A stretch of DNA of 64,000 bases, from positions 29,810,061 through 29,874,060 of the forward strand of contig NC_056038.1 in assembly GCF_004379255.2 (NCBI RefSeq), read 5' to 3'. The DNA is from Salvia splendens (Eukaryota > Streptophyta > Magnoliopsida > Lamiales > Lamiaceae). Position numbers and translations under genes: made by a program. Of this stretch, positions 39,239-49,213 are shown one piece after another (position 1 is the stretch's first letter; the number at the start of each line of letters is the position of its first letter). The notes below the pieces were generated by a model. It made no database searches, had not been told where the DNA came from, and saw only the letters and a program-made list of their open reading frames with translations.

Positions 39239-41567
39239 CTACTCGGGATCCGATGCGTACGAAGTGGCACCATGGCGGACATTTCTGGTTGTAGCTTTCA
39301 ATTTGGATAGCTTCCCTGATGATTCACCCTCGAAAATAATGACCTCTGCTTTTGCTATCCTCTCTTCTAGTTCCTCTGTGCTGAAGTCACCCCTCCCACC
39401 GAGCTCGTAGAAGCCAACCTAATAATTCCCGTTCCAGGATAATCATGTCGTTAAGAAAGATATTATTACAAGGCTTGAGCTCAGGATGATTAGCGTTCAC
39501 ATATGACTTACCACATAGTCCTCCACTTTAGCGTTCTTAACAAGAGCTAGGGTGGGAAGAACAACTATCCGGAGCTTCTCACTCAGATATTGACTTTTCT
39601 AGCATTGAGTTTTATAAATCATGTTTCAATATGTTGTTTTGCCAGTATAGCCAAATGCTTGTCCATAACCTGCAAAAAAAGCTACATTCAGTTGTGTGCA
39701 CGAAATGACTCTTCAAACCCGCAAGGCATGTCATGCCACCTTTGTTTTTAGGGTACATTGTCAAATGAGATTCATGCTCAGAACTGAGAATCTGCTGCAG
39801 TAAAGGTTCAACGACTAAAGAAAAAAATGAATAGGATGAAGCAAAAAATAATCGAGCTGTATAAATTGCCAAATCATTGGAGTTAGTGATAATAAGTACA
39901 TCTATGATCTGTGTACTGTATTTCTCATTTCAAACACCAGCAAAATCATATTATATGGCAGACACAGAAACCAACAAATAGATGCATATACACCATTAAT
40001 AGCTCTTGAGAACCAGCAGAAAGGAAGCTGGGAAAGCTGAAATTCTATCTTGTACACTGCATCTAATTCAATTCAGGAAGGAATGAGGTGCAAACATGGA
40101 CTAGGAACACTCATCAGCTAATTTAATATCCGAGGAGAGAAAAGGGTTGTTTCACATATATAACAGTACCAACTTACAGTAACCAAATTCAAGGGTTCCT
40201 TCAGCCATAGGGCAGAGCTATTGGCTATGCTTCCCGTGGTTATTTATCGGTCCCTTAATTCATCCTCTGGTCCCATCTCATGCCAACCTATGAACCTAAT
40301 AAAACCAAAAAAGTATCCTTGGTGGAACATATATGTTCTTAAACTCCAAACCTTCCTCCAAGAGGAAGCTGATTAGATTCGACTTGTTTCCCCATTCAAC
40401 AGTGGAGGATGTGCACTGTGGCTCAAAGATAGGTCCTCAAATCAGATGCTCTCAGAGTCAAAACTCTCTTAACAAAATCTAACACTCTTGACACACAAGA
40501 GAAAACCAGAATTTTAGTAGGAAAATCAAAGCTGAAAGACAACCAAAGCACAATCACCACAACGAAACAAACAGATCCAGAAATTATATAAGACAGTAAG
40601 TGTATAATTAAGATGATAAAAAACCTCGATTCCTCTACTGGTATTTAATGCAAAACAAATAAAAGAACTTTAATTGGCAGTATACGATCCAGAACTGTAT
40701 CCTCTTAAAGCATAGGCATAAACTTCATCAAGATACTATCTATCCAGAAGTTACCACATCACTGTGTGTAGTAAAAAGAGCGGGGTTTTTTCTTTTTTTG
40801 TTCTAGACCACGATTGTCATTCCTCGAGTGTACTGGGCTTTTTTTTGTTCCGGCTTTGGGAGAGACGCATGACCTCATGCGTCACCTTTTAATAAAAGGC
40901 ATGACGATTATGCGTCTTTGTGCAAATCACCCGGTCGCACCCGGTCGGGTGTTTTGCCACTGCAATCTCACAATTCGAAAAAATTGAGAGACGCAGGTCC
41001 CTCATGCGTCTCTCACAAAGACGCATAATCCTCATGTGTTTCATTAAAAAGGAGACGCTCTCCCAAAGCAGGAACAAAAAAAAAGTAAAAAAGTCCAGTC
41101 CATTAGAGGAATGACAATTGTGTTCTAGAACAAAAAAAAAAAAGAAAAAACCCAAAAAGAGCGAGAAATTAATGTATACCTTGCAAGGCCAATTTTCGCG
41201 ATAAAAGTGACAGACGACGCGTTCACTAGCCTTGACAATAGAGAAAAACTCCTTCTCGTTGTGGATCTCAGTGTACTCGCCATGGCCGAGTTTGATCCAA
41301 CGGGCTCCTCTTCTCCGCCATTTTCTTCATCTGCTGCAGCCTCCGCTCCCTCAAGGCCTCAATATCGTCAGGATCCAACCGATCCAACGCTGAGATCTTG
41401 TCATCTATCTACTCCTCCATCGCCTTCGCCACAGACAGGACTTGCTGCTCCAATATCTGCAAAATTAAGTTTCAAAAACAGAAACCGATTCAGAGGATTC
41501 GGAGACCTAATATCATAACAATCAACAATTGATCCGTGCATACCTCTTGAACTATTGAGTTATCCAT
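39239..41567 (-). pseudogene. TXNDC9/PLP3-like thioredoxin-fold gene, four disabling lesions
   Basis: Four exons with intact splice signals: 41567-41544, 41456-41180, 39669-39512 and 39418-39239. Homology is to thioredoxin domain-containing protein 9 (phosducin-like), a cofactor of the CCT chaperonin in actin/tubulin folding. Recognisable parts are RERRLQQMKKMAEKR, ASERVVCHFYRENWPCK, VMDKHLAILAKQH and, in the undamaged last exon, GFYELGGRGDFSTEELEERIAKA. Lesions are a TAG in exon 2 near 41,410, a one-base insertion in exon 2 near 41,310 (exon 277 nt, not a multiple of three), a TGA in exon 3 near 39,615 (looks like CGA to TGA) and a one-base deletion in exon 3 near 39,600. Introns are retained, so it is not a processed copy. 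Intron 2 hosts a Mutator-type MITE. Confidence 0.9.
40783..41153. mobile_element. Mutator-like (MULE) MITE in intron 2 of the TXNDC9 pseudogene
   Basis: A 371-bp element with a perfect 10-bp target duplication AAAAAGAGCG (40773-40782 and 41154-41163). The long inverted ends are GGGTTTTTTCTTTTTTTG...GTTCTAGA and CATTGTC-like ATTGTCATTCCTC on both arms, roughly 55 bp. A second, inner palindrome is made of GACGCAT/ATGCGTC motifs. There is no coding capacity. The TSD length and long TIRs fit Mutator. Confidence 0.85.
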
Positions 41568-42320
41568 GGTTGAATGCTTGGATCGAGCGGATTGCGAAGA
41601 ATTGATTATTTGGGATATCTTTCGAAAAATGAAATTTGAAAATTTATTCAGCTATTCCACAAATTGAGCACATTTTATTCATGATGTTGGGCCTAAATAT
41701 GGTTTAGCCCAGATTGATTAGATGGGCCTAATTGGATAACTTCAATTTTATTACTACAAGAGTTAGTATTTGATAAAAAAATTTATATTTTCAACTTAAT
41801 AAATTTAATTTATATGGGTTTTCAAACACAATTTACTACTAATAATCAGTACTACTCCTTTATCCCTGGTTAAACGAGATGCTTCTTTTATGCACAAGAA
41901 TTAAAGAAAGGATGTTTGATAAATTAAGTTGGAGAAAAGATAAAGTAAATAAGTGAAGTTTGATAAATTAAGTTGGAGAAAAGATAAAGTAAATAAGTGA
42001 AGATGGGTAAAGTATAGGAGAATAATGTATTTAAAAGGGATAAAAAAAATAACTGATTTTTGTCACAAAAGCGAATAATTCATTTATCGAAAGAAATACA
42101 AATCGATCAACTTGGGACTGAAGCTCTAAAATATTACCTCCGTCTTATTTTAACTTATGAGTGAATCGTTTTATGTTTGGAACTTCGACACGTAATTTTA
42201 TACAATATTATTTTATGAGTGAATAATATTTTATGAGTGAAGTAAGTTTATTTATTGAGAGTTTGAAATTAATTTATGTCGATTGAGAAGCATTAATTTT
42301 ACATAGTACTTCCTTTTATT
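41568..42320. other. Spacer with a local tandem duplication
   Basis: Around 41,906-42,000 a ~45-bp motif (TTTGATAAATTAAGTTGGAG...GTAAATAAGTGAAG) is present twice in tandem. Otherwise no features. Confidence 0.55.
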
Positions 42321-42526
42321 CTCCCTCCATCCCAAAGAATATGCACTTTAGGTTTGATAAGAGTTTTAATGCGAAATTGCTAAAGTAAAAGAAAGGTAGA
42401 GAGAAAAAGTAAATAAAGTATTATTAGTAGAGAATGGATCCCACCTCATTAGAGAGAAAATAATTTCTAAACTTAGAAAGTATATATTCTTGTAGGACAG
42501 ACTAAAAAATGAAAGAATGCATATTC
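42321..42526. mobile_element. Stowaway-like MITE, right end truncated
   Basis: The left end is CTCCCTCCATCCCAAAGAATATGCAC. The inverted internal part GAATGCATATTCT is present at the right but the terminal GGACGGAGGGAG is missing. The next MITE begins right there. Confidence 0.6.
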
Positions 42527-42590
42527 TACTTCCTTTGTTCTACCGTAGTAGAGTCATTTCATTTTCTGCACTTATTTTAAAAAAATTATA

Positions 42591-43028
42591 CTCCCTCCGT
42601 CCCAGAAAGATTGTCCCAGTTCATTTTTTGCACTCGTTTTGCAAAAATAATAATAAATAGGTAAAGTTGAAAAAGAGCAAAATAAGAGAAAGAATAATAT
42701 AGGTAAGACTATTCTCTACATTATTCTCTCTTTTACTTTACTCTCTCTACTTTAACTATTTATTACCCCCTCCGTCCCAAGGTAGATGTCACACTTGGGA
42801 GATGACACGAGATTTTAGGAGATGTTATTTTGTATGTTAAGTGGTGAGAGAAAATATAATTTTATAATTGATGTGAGATGGATTTTTTTCCAAAAGAAGA
42901 AATGTGACATCTTTTGTGGGACAAACTAAAAAGGAAAGTGTGATATCTATCTTGGGACGGAGGGAGTATTATTTTTGCAAAACGAGTGTGAAAAAGGAAA
43001 TGAGACAATCTTTCTGGGACGGAGGAAG
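42591..43028. mobile_element. Stowaway-like MITE (middle level of nest)
   Basis: The ends are CTCCCTCCGTCCCAGAAAG and, inverted, CTTCCTCCGTCCCAGAAAG, with TA at both flanks. The arms continue to match inward (TTGCACTCGTTTTGCAAAAATAAT). It is interrupted by another MITE. Confidence 0.88.
42766..42966. mobile_element. Stowaway-like MITE (innermost level of nest)
   Basis: 201 bp. The left arm is TCCGTCCCAAGGTAGATG and the right arm, inverted, TCCGTCCCAAGATAGAT, with TA duplicated at 42764-42765 and 42967-42968. It lies wholly inside the 42591-43028 element. Confidence 0.88.
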
Positions 43029-43091
43029 TAATAAATAGTTAAAGTGAAGAGAGAATAAAGTAAGAGAGAATGATGTAGAGAAAGTCTTATC

Positions 43092-43656
43092 TAGGGGTGA
43101 GCAAAAAAACCGGAAACCGAATATCCGAACCGAACCAAACCGAAATTTTGAAATTCGGTTCGGTTATTTCGGTTTTTCGGTTCGGTTCGGTTTTGAAAAT
43201 ACAAAAATTTCGGTTTTTCGGTTCGGTTCGGTTCGGGCGAAGAAAAAAACCGAAAAATCGAATAACCGAATTATATATATATTCTATTAATTTAATATAT
43301 TATATTATATATAATATATAGTATATTCTTTTAATAAATTCTACTATATTATATATATTATATGTATTATTAATTTTATATTATATATAAATATTCTATT
43401 AGTATATATAAAATAAAATAAATTACACACACATATATATATATATATATTAATATTATATTTATTTTTTCGGGTTTTTCGGTTTTTTCGGTTTTGTTCG
43501 GGTTTTTCGGTTTTTTAAGTTCGGTTTTCGGTTTTTCGGTTTCGGTTTTTCGGTTTTTCGGGTTCGGTTCGGTTTGGATTTTGAACTAAATTCGGTTTTT
43601 CGGTTTTGGTTCGGTTTTGACAAAAAACCGAACCGAAACCCGAATGCACACCCCTA
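43092..43656. mobile_element. hAT-type MITE rich in CGGTTTTTCGGTT motifs
   Basis: 565 bp with a perfect 8-bp target duplication GTCTTATC (43084-43091 and 43657-43664) and ends TAGGGGTG / CACCCCTA. Dense CGGTT/AACCG repeats form long inverted subterminal arms around an AT-rich core. The ORF across it is low-complexity and not a gene. Confidence 0.88.
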
Positions 43657-43744
43657 GTCTTATCTACAATATTTTCTCTCTTATTTCAAAACGGATGCGC
43701 AAAATAAAATGAATTTACTAATGAATTGAGTATTACACAGGGAG

Positions 43745-44151
43745 TAACTACAATCAATTTTCTTGTTTCTTTTGTTTAGTGATTTCTTTGTCAAACCTAC
43801 GCGCACATATACATGTGACACAGTAATGAAACGCAATTCATCCCAGTTCCACTAGATTCGGAGTTTTTATGTTGGGATTGATTTATGAAAATTTATATTT
43901 ACGCAAGTCTTGATGCATGTCAAATTAATCTCACATTAAATTCGTCAAAATAAATTTTTTGTGTTAAGAAAACGATTTAATGTTCAATCACTTTCCCAGC
44001 TAAAAAGTTTTAAAAAAAACAATTTATACTACTAGTTAATTAAATAAGGCAATAGATATACTCCACGTAAACAACCACAACAATATTAAAATACACTAAC
44101 TGAGGTAAAAAAAAAAGACACATTTATTAGTAAGAAGATGAAGAATTAAAA
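43745..44151. other. Spacer downstream of the GASA gene
   Basis: AT-rich; presumably includes the GASA 3' UTR. Nothing else seen. Confidence 0.5.
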
Positions 44152-44513
44152 TCAAGGGCACTTGGGTTTGCCCTTGGAGTTGAGGAGGTCGCGGTAGCAA
44201 GGGCACTGGTGCTTGTTGCAGTACGTGCCCGCGGGCACGCACTTGCAGATGCCGCAGTATTTGAGACACCGGTCAGCTACCCCTGCCCGCGCGCACCTCG
44301 CCTTGCAGTTGTTGCTGCAGTAGTTTGCATCTCCTTCTACGTACGTACGTACATACACCAATTTCAAATTAAATACTCCTACTACTGCAGTATCAATCAT
44401 CAAACAAAATCAATTTCAATTTAGTTTTAGTACTCGCATGAATCTGCAGAGACGAAGGTGTTGTTGAACAGGATACACACCATTACAAGGCATGCCACCC
44501 ACGGAGTCATCAT
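44152..44513 (-). pseudogene. GASA/snakin cysteine-rich peptide gene, apparently damaged
   Basis: The first exon begins ATGATG at 44513 and encodes a secretory signal (MMTPWVACLVMVCILF...FVSAD). The second encodes the GASA domain, ending at TGA near 44,152: [50 protein letters not shown]/snakin peptides are secreted, gibberellin-responsive growth and defence peptides with 12 conserved cysteines. Two oddities stand out. The usual four-residue Cys-x-x-Cys stretch after GIC is missing, and TYG is TYC, giving 11 cysteines. The only good donor (GA|GTACT, 44440 region) and acceptor (ACGTAG|AA) do not join in frame. An unusual splice choice could rescue it, so pseudogene status is likely but not certain. 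Confidence 0.7.
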
Positions 44514-44599
44514 ATCATTTCTGATTTGGTTTTGGGGGATTGATTGTGGAGGAGGAGGTGAAGGTGTAAATGGAACACTCTAGATTTAGTTTGGGGTGG

Positions 44600-44608
44600 C
44601 TATTTATA
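44600..44608 (-). promoter_or_regulatory. TATA box of the GASA gene
   Basis: TATAAATAG on the minus strand, 87 bases upstream of the start codon, in a suitable spot for a short leader. Confidence 0.6.
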
Positions 44609-44639
44609 GTTGGAGGGGTAAGAATAGTGGTGTGAATTA

Positions 44640-45415
44640 GAGCATCCACAGTGCGGCGCCCTAAGGCCCGCCCTATGCACCGCCACGTCAGCATTTTATC
44701 CTCATGCCCTTCCACCTGCAGTGGGGCGCCCTAAGCATTTTCTTCTATTTGAATATTTAAATAACTATAAAAATTGAGAAAAAACTTCATTTCATTTATA
44801 AAATTTATACATTACAATACGAATTAAAAAAAAAAAGCAAACTCAGCGACAACGGTTACTGGCCCACACTTCTTCAATCATGTTGTTCATGAGCTGCGCA
44901 TGGTCGTGTTGGTTGCGAATTGAGGCCGGTCTAGATAGAACCTTATTGAAGCCCGTCGGTAATCTTTGAGCGGGGGGCGGGGTCGCCGTGCCGGAGGAGC
45001 TAGATGCACCTTCATCATCAGTCCAATCGGTGATGCTCCTACCTTCATGTTCGGCTATCACGTTGTGCAAGATTATGCACGCATACATGACATCGGCGAG
45101 GACTTCCTTGAACCAGAGACGCCCCGACCGTTTCACTATTGCCCACCGTGCTTGGAGCACACCAAATGCCCGCTCCATATCCTTCCGCGCCGCCTCCTGC
45201 TTTTGCGCAAATAAAACTCTCTTATCACCAATTGGGCAGCTGATCGTCTTCAGAAAAACATGCCACCTTGGGTACATGCCATCGACCAAGTAGTACCCCA
45301 TGTGGTATTGGCGTCTGTTGGCAGTGAACTCGATGGCCGGGCCATTGCCATTGCATTGCTCGGTGAAGAGGGTAGATGAGTTGAGGACGTTGATGTCGTT
45401 GTTCGACCCGGCTAC
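44640..45415 (-). mobile_element. PIF/Harbinger element, truncated
   Basis: The terminal repeat GAGCATCCACAGTGCGGCG begins at 44640 after TTA (3-bp target type). The body encodes the C-terminal part of a Harbinger nuclease on the minus strand. The other end is absent: at about 45,415 the sequence changes abruptly into Ty3/gypsy RT. Confidence 0.85.
44843..45415 (-). pseudogene. Harbinger-type DDE nuclease, N-terminally truncated
   Basis: The frame runs open from the breakpoint through SNNDINVL, HMGYYLVDGMYPRW, KRVLFAQKQEAARKDMERAFGVLQ (the catalytic Glu lies in MERAFG) and YACIILHNVI to TGA near 44,843. The first catalytic Asp region is lost with the 5' end. The family is HARBI1/ALP1-like DDE_Tnp_4. 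It is a different lineage from the nuclease at 53,956-55,354, judging by the divergent sequence. Confidence 0.88.
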
Positions 45416-47353
45416 ACCGAGTGTGTTTTTGGTGGGAAGGAGGTGGAATACTTAGGCCATATAATATCAACGAAGGGGTGGCTACAAATGAAACTAAGAT
45501 TGAAGCTGTTAAAAACTAGCCTCAGCCTAAAACGGTTAAACAAGTCCGGAGCTTCTCGGGTCTAACTGGGTATTACACAGGCAATTTGTGCAGGGCTATG
45601 GTGCTATACCAAAGCCTCTGGTGGAAGTTATCACATGATAGACCTTTGAATGGGCAGAAGCAGCTCAAGCAGCCTTTGAAAAGTTGAAATTCTTTATGAG
45701 TTCAACCTCTGTGTTGACCTTACCAGACTTCTCCAAGGACTTTGTGGTAGAAATTGATGCATCTAGGGTGGGAATATGAGCAGTATTGATGCAAGAGGGG
45801 CATCCAATTGCCTTCATCAACAAAGTATTATCTCCCAGATATCAGTCCTTATTAGTGTACGAGAAGGAATTATTGGCTATTCTCTTGGCTGTGAAAAAAT
45901 GGTATCCCTATTTGTAATGCAGAAAGCTTGTGATTATGACTGATCACCAAAGATTGAAGTATATCTTGGAGCAGAAACTCACTACATCTACACAACAGGC
46001 TTGGATGGCCAAGCTAATTCACTTTGACTATGATTTATGCTCTCTCCCGGGTTCTTGAAACTATGGTTTATGCTCTCACTTCTTACATCATTCCCTTGGA
46101 ACTCATAGCTAAAATCAAATCTACATGGGAGAAGGATCTGCGGCTACAACAGGTTATCTCAGAAAAAACAGCAAAACCCAGAATCTCACCCGAAATTTAG
46201 TTGGTAGAAAGGGGAGTTGAGGAGATATAGAAAGTTGGTGGTGAGAAATGACATCCAGTTGAAGGCACAAATATTGTCAATATTTCATGAATCTGCTTTG
46301 GGAGGGGGCATTCTGGGGCTCTACCTACTTATAAGAGGCTATCAACTCTACTATATTGGCCTAAGATGAGGAAGGAAGTGAGGGAGTTTGTGAGGCTCTG
46401 TGTCGTTTGCCAAAGATTCAAGGAGGAAACTCTCCCCCTGCCGGGTTACTACAACCATTGCCTACTCCAACTTCACTCTTTACTGACCTAACTATGGATT
46501 TTGTGGAGGCTTTGCCGACCTCTCAAGGGAAAAACGCCATACTGGTAGTAGTGGATAGGCTGAGCAAGTATGCTCATTTCATGGCTATGACTCACCCCTT
46601 TACCTCCAAACAAGTGGCTGAAACTTTTATGAATTCAGTCTTCAAGCTTCACTGGATGCCACTAAAGATAGTCAGTGACTGGGGTGCAACCTTCATGAGT
46701 GCTTTTTGGGTTGACTTCTTTACCTTGTTAGGAGTCGATCTCTTGTATTCCACAGCCTATCATCCGGAGACAGATGGCCAGTCAGAAGTAGTTAACAGAT
46801 GCTTGCAATGCTATTTAAGGTGTTCGGTTGGGGAGAAGCCGCATTCATGGCATCAGTGGTTGGGTCTCGCCGAGTATTGGTACAATACCTCGTACCATTC
46901 GAGCATCAAAATGACTCCCTTCGAGGCTTTGTACGGGTATGCTCCACCTCTACATGTGCCGTATTTGCCCGGGGATTCACAGGTGGAGGCAATAGATATC
47001 GCCTTAAGGGACAGAGAAGAAATGATCTCTATGCTCAAAGTGAATATACAAAAGGCGGCGGACCGGATGCAAAGGCAAGCCAACAAGCACGGGGTGGATC
47101 GTGAGTATGAAATTGGTGATTGGGTGTGGCTGAAGCTGCAAGATTATCGACAAAAGTCCATCCGAGGCAAGCACCATAAATTTGAACCGAAGTTTTTTGG
47201 GCCATACCAGATTCTGGACAAGATCGACAAGGTGGCTTATAGGTTGAATCTTCCTTCCACGACCACCATCCACAATGTGTTCCATGTTTCTCTACTTAGG
47301 CCGGCTTCTCAGCCTACTAGTCCTGTGCCCGAGCTACCTACTATATCTCACAT
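45416..47353 (+). mobile_element. Ty3/gypsy chromovirus fragment, left part (RT end, RNase H, integrase)
   Basis: Starts mid-RT (VFGGKEVEYLGHIIS) with no gag, PBS or 5' LTR, so it is 5'-truncated. RT tail, RNase H (FVVEIDAS, TDHQRLKYILEQ) and the integrase zinc-finger region are read with several stops and frameshifts up to ~46,400. A clean integrase frame follows. It is cut at 47354-47356 by the 8.8-kb Harbinger element and resumes at 56197. Confidence 0.93.
46407..47353 (+). pseudogene. Ty3/gypsy integrase core and C-terminal region
   Basis: An open frame of about 315 codons. The catalytic Asp residues are in LTMDFVEALP and VSDWGATFMS; the Glu region is in HPETDGQSEVVN. The GPY/F-type module has FEPKFFGPYQIL, VAYRLNLP and IHNVFHVSLLR. 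The upstream half of pol is broken by stops, and the natural continuation (chromodomain) lies 8.8 kb away, so the apparent end at 47372 is inside the inserted transposon. Confidence 0.92.
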
Positions 47354-47356
47354 TAA

Positions 47357-47377
47357 GGGTCTGTTCAAGTAACATGA
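47357..47377. repeat. Left TIR of the five-gene Harbinger element
   Basis: 21 bp, pairing with 56173-56193 with one mismatch (T/C at position 4). Confidence 0.93.
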
Positions 47378-48168
47378 AATGAAATCTGCCCAATATAATC
47401 TAATCCAGATTTCAAACTGTTCCATCACCATTTATTCCAAGTGTTTATAGTGTTCAAGTTTCATGAAGTGCATACATATATGGGCTTTAAACCCTTTTTT
47501 TTGGAATTAGCCCATTTTGAACACTTCCTAATATGCCCTTGGCGTTTTCAGAACCCCGCCACCCAAATTTCCTTCACGGAAAACCCATCCAATTTCAATT
47601 CAAATTTGGGGATAAATAAGGAGCCGCTACTATCTGCAATTGATAGCAAATTGAACGATGCAGACGGGATACGAGCACGGGAAAGGTATGCCCGAGTCTC
47701 TCCGATTTTCATTCCTGTAGACGGCCTGTACATTTCAGTAGCTTTAACTATCTCCATTTGTTCAGTGCTTCATGGTGTTACCCCAAAAAACCTTGATTAG
47801 TACTGATATTCACTTCTGATTTGTTACCAAATGCGCACCGTTTGGTGCGCCATCGGCCACCGACAATGTTCTATTTATTTTCGCATCAATTGCTGAATCT
47901 GTGGCGCCATTGAAGTAGATCTGCTTTCTAAACAGTTGCAATTTTTGGTTGACATTGCCGAGTTCCAGCTCTGTTTAATATATGATTGTTTGAAGTGAGT
48001 ATTTAATCGACGAGCTTCTACTTCAGGTCTGTCTCCGTTACCCGGAGGTCCGAATGTAGGTATCCCCAACTCTGGAAAACGTCCATGGGGTGGTAGCTCT
48101 AGCAGCAGGGCCGATTGAGATGGTATGTACAACCCTCTGTTTCAGTTAACACCGTCCATGTTGTTACG
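47378..48168 (+). other. Harbinger element left arm: subterminal DNA and probable ORF1 leader
   Basis: No certain coding region. Near 48,030-48,115 a Pro/Gly/Ser-coding stretch (PGGPNVGIPNSGKRPW) looks protein-like and ends in TGA just before a GTATGT donor. It could be an eroded first exon of ORF1. Confidence 0.4.
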
Positions 48169-49213
48169 ATGCTTTTAGATGACTTTACGACTGGGATGGT
48201 GGGGTTTTCTGTTCCAGTTGTTACTGCGACGCTGAGGAACAAGTTTCGCAAGGGGAATAGATCGAGACGAATGTGGACTCCGCGGGAGGAAGAAATACTA
48301 GCCGCGACATTGCAGAGCTCACTGCAACAGGCTGGAAATCGGACAACGGTTTCAGGGCGGGGTACCAAAGTAAGATAGAGGACAGCCTCCGTGCCGAGTT
48401 CCCCAACACGGACTTGAAAGGAAACCCGCACATCAACTCCAAAATCGGGGCATGGAAGAAGAGTTATGGCCTTCTCCGATCCATACTGAGTCGAACTGGG
48501 GTAGGGTGGAACCATCACGGTGATCACAAGTTTGATTGTAGTGATGAACAATGGGAACAGATTGTGCAGGTATTATGCTATCCCCAATTGTCACTATCTA
48601 TTTTAAATGCTACTTAGCAATTGGTCAACAGTGCAGGCAGACAAAGAGGCCAAATTTATGCGGAACAAATCGTGGCCATTGTGGGAGACGTGGAAGACTA
48701 TATTTGGCAAGGATCGTGCTTCAGGGGTGGCTGCTGAAGAGATAAGTGCAGCTGCGAGAAGTCTCCGTGCCCAAGTTTCTGGAGGCAGCCCAGGTTAACG
48801 AAAAAGACTACCACCCATCCTTTAAAGATTTCATCCCTGAACCGTATACACCGGTGTCCAACAACAATGAGTTGCACGATGACAGCTCCGACAATAGTGG
48901 GAAACAGGCGTCGACTACCGAAACGGGCGTTCCTCCGAAGAGGAAAAAGCCATCCCCTGATGCAGAGCTTATGGAGTTCCTAGGCAACCTCCATGAGAGA
49001 ACTGATGCGCGGCTTGAGATGATTTCTAAACGCATTGGATATGAGTTCGACATGGGTCAAGCACGACAGGAAGTGTTTGATAAGCTCGGCACCGTTGAAG
49101 GCCTTACACTGCCCCAACGCTATCGTCTGTGCAATATTTTGGGTGACAAACCTCAACGGCTTGAAGTTTTCATTGGCATGCCGGCCAATGCTCGTCTTGG
49201 ATATCTCTTATGA
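48169..49213 (+). pseudogene. Harbinger ORF1: Myb/SANT-like DNA-binding protein, frameshifted
   Basis: Family-typical trihelix/SANT segment MWTPREEEILAATL, then GWKSDNGFRAGY, FPNTDLKGNPHINSKI, WKKSYGLL and CSDEQWEQIVQ. A short intron (48570-48636) follows, then AKFMRNKSWPLWETWKTIFGKD and a C-terminal part with KRKKPSPDAELMEFLG and ALPQRY-like LPQRYRLCNIL. In PIF/Harbinger systems this protein binds the element ends and brings the nuclease into the nucleus. Two single-base shifts are evident: a loss near 48,314 between the SANT start and GWKSD, and a gain near 48,790. The true start is unclear; an in-frame ATG at 48169 was used. Stop TGA 49211-49213. Confidence 0.85.

Larger units (their letters stand above)
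42529..43744. mobile_element. Outer MITE hosting three later insertions
   Basis: The left end CTTCCTTTGTTCTACCGTAG and the degenerate inverted right end CTCCCTGTGTAATAC are flanked by TA. Its body is split by the Stowaway-like pair at 42591-43028 and by the hAT MITE at 43092-43656. Confidence 0.5.

Noticed and set aside
43097..43321. 74-codon ORF on + strand
   Set aside because: Low-complexity translation of CGGTT/AACCG repeats inside the hAT MITE at 43092-43656.
46407..47372. Treating 47372 as the true end of the gypsy integrase
   Set aside because: The last five codons lie inside the inserted Harbinger TIR; the real continuation is at 56197.
47441..47800. 119-codon + strand ORF after the integrase
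   Set aside because: Lies in the left arm of the Harbinger element; no domain, and its composition resembles noncoding flank.
48099..48551. 150-codon ORF on - strand
   Set aside because: Antisense shadow of Harbinger ORF1, which has clear SANT-family homology on the + strand.
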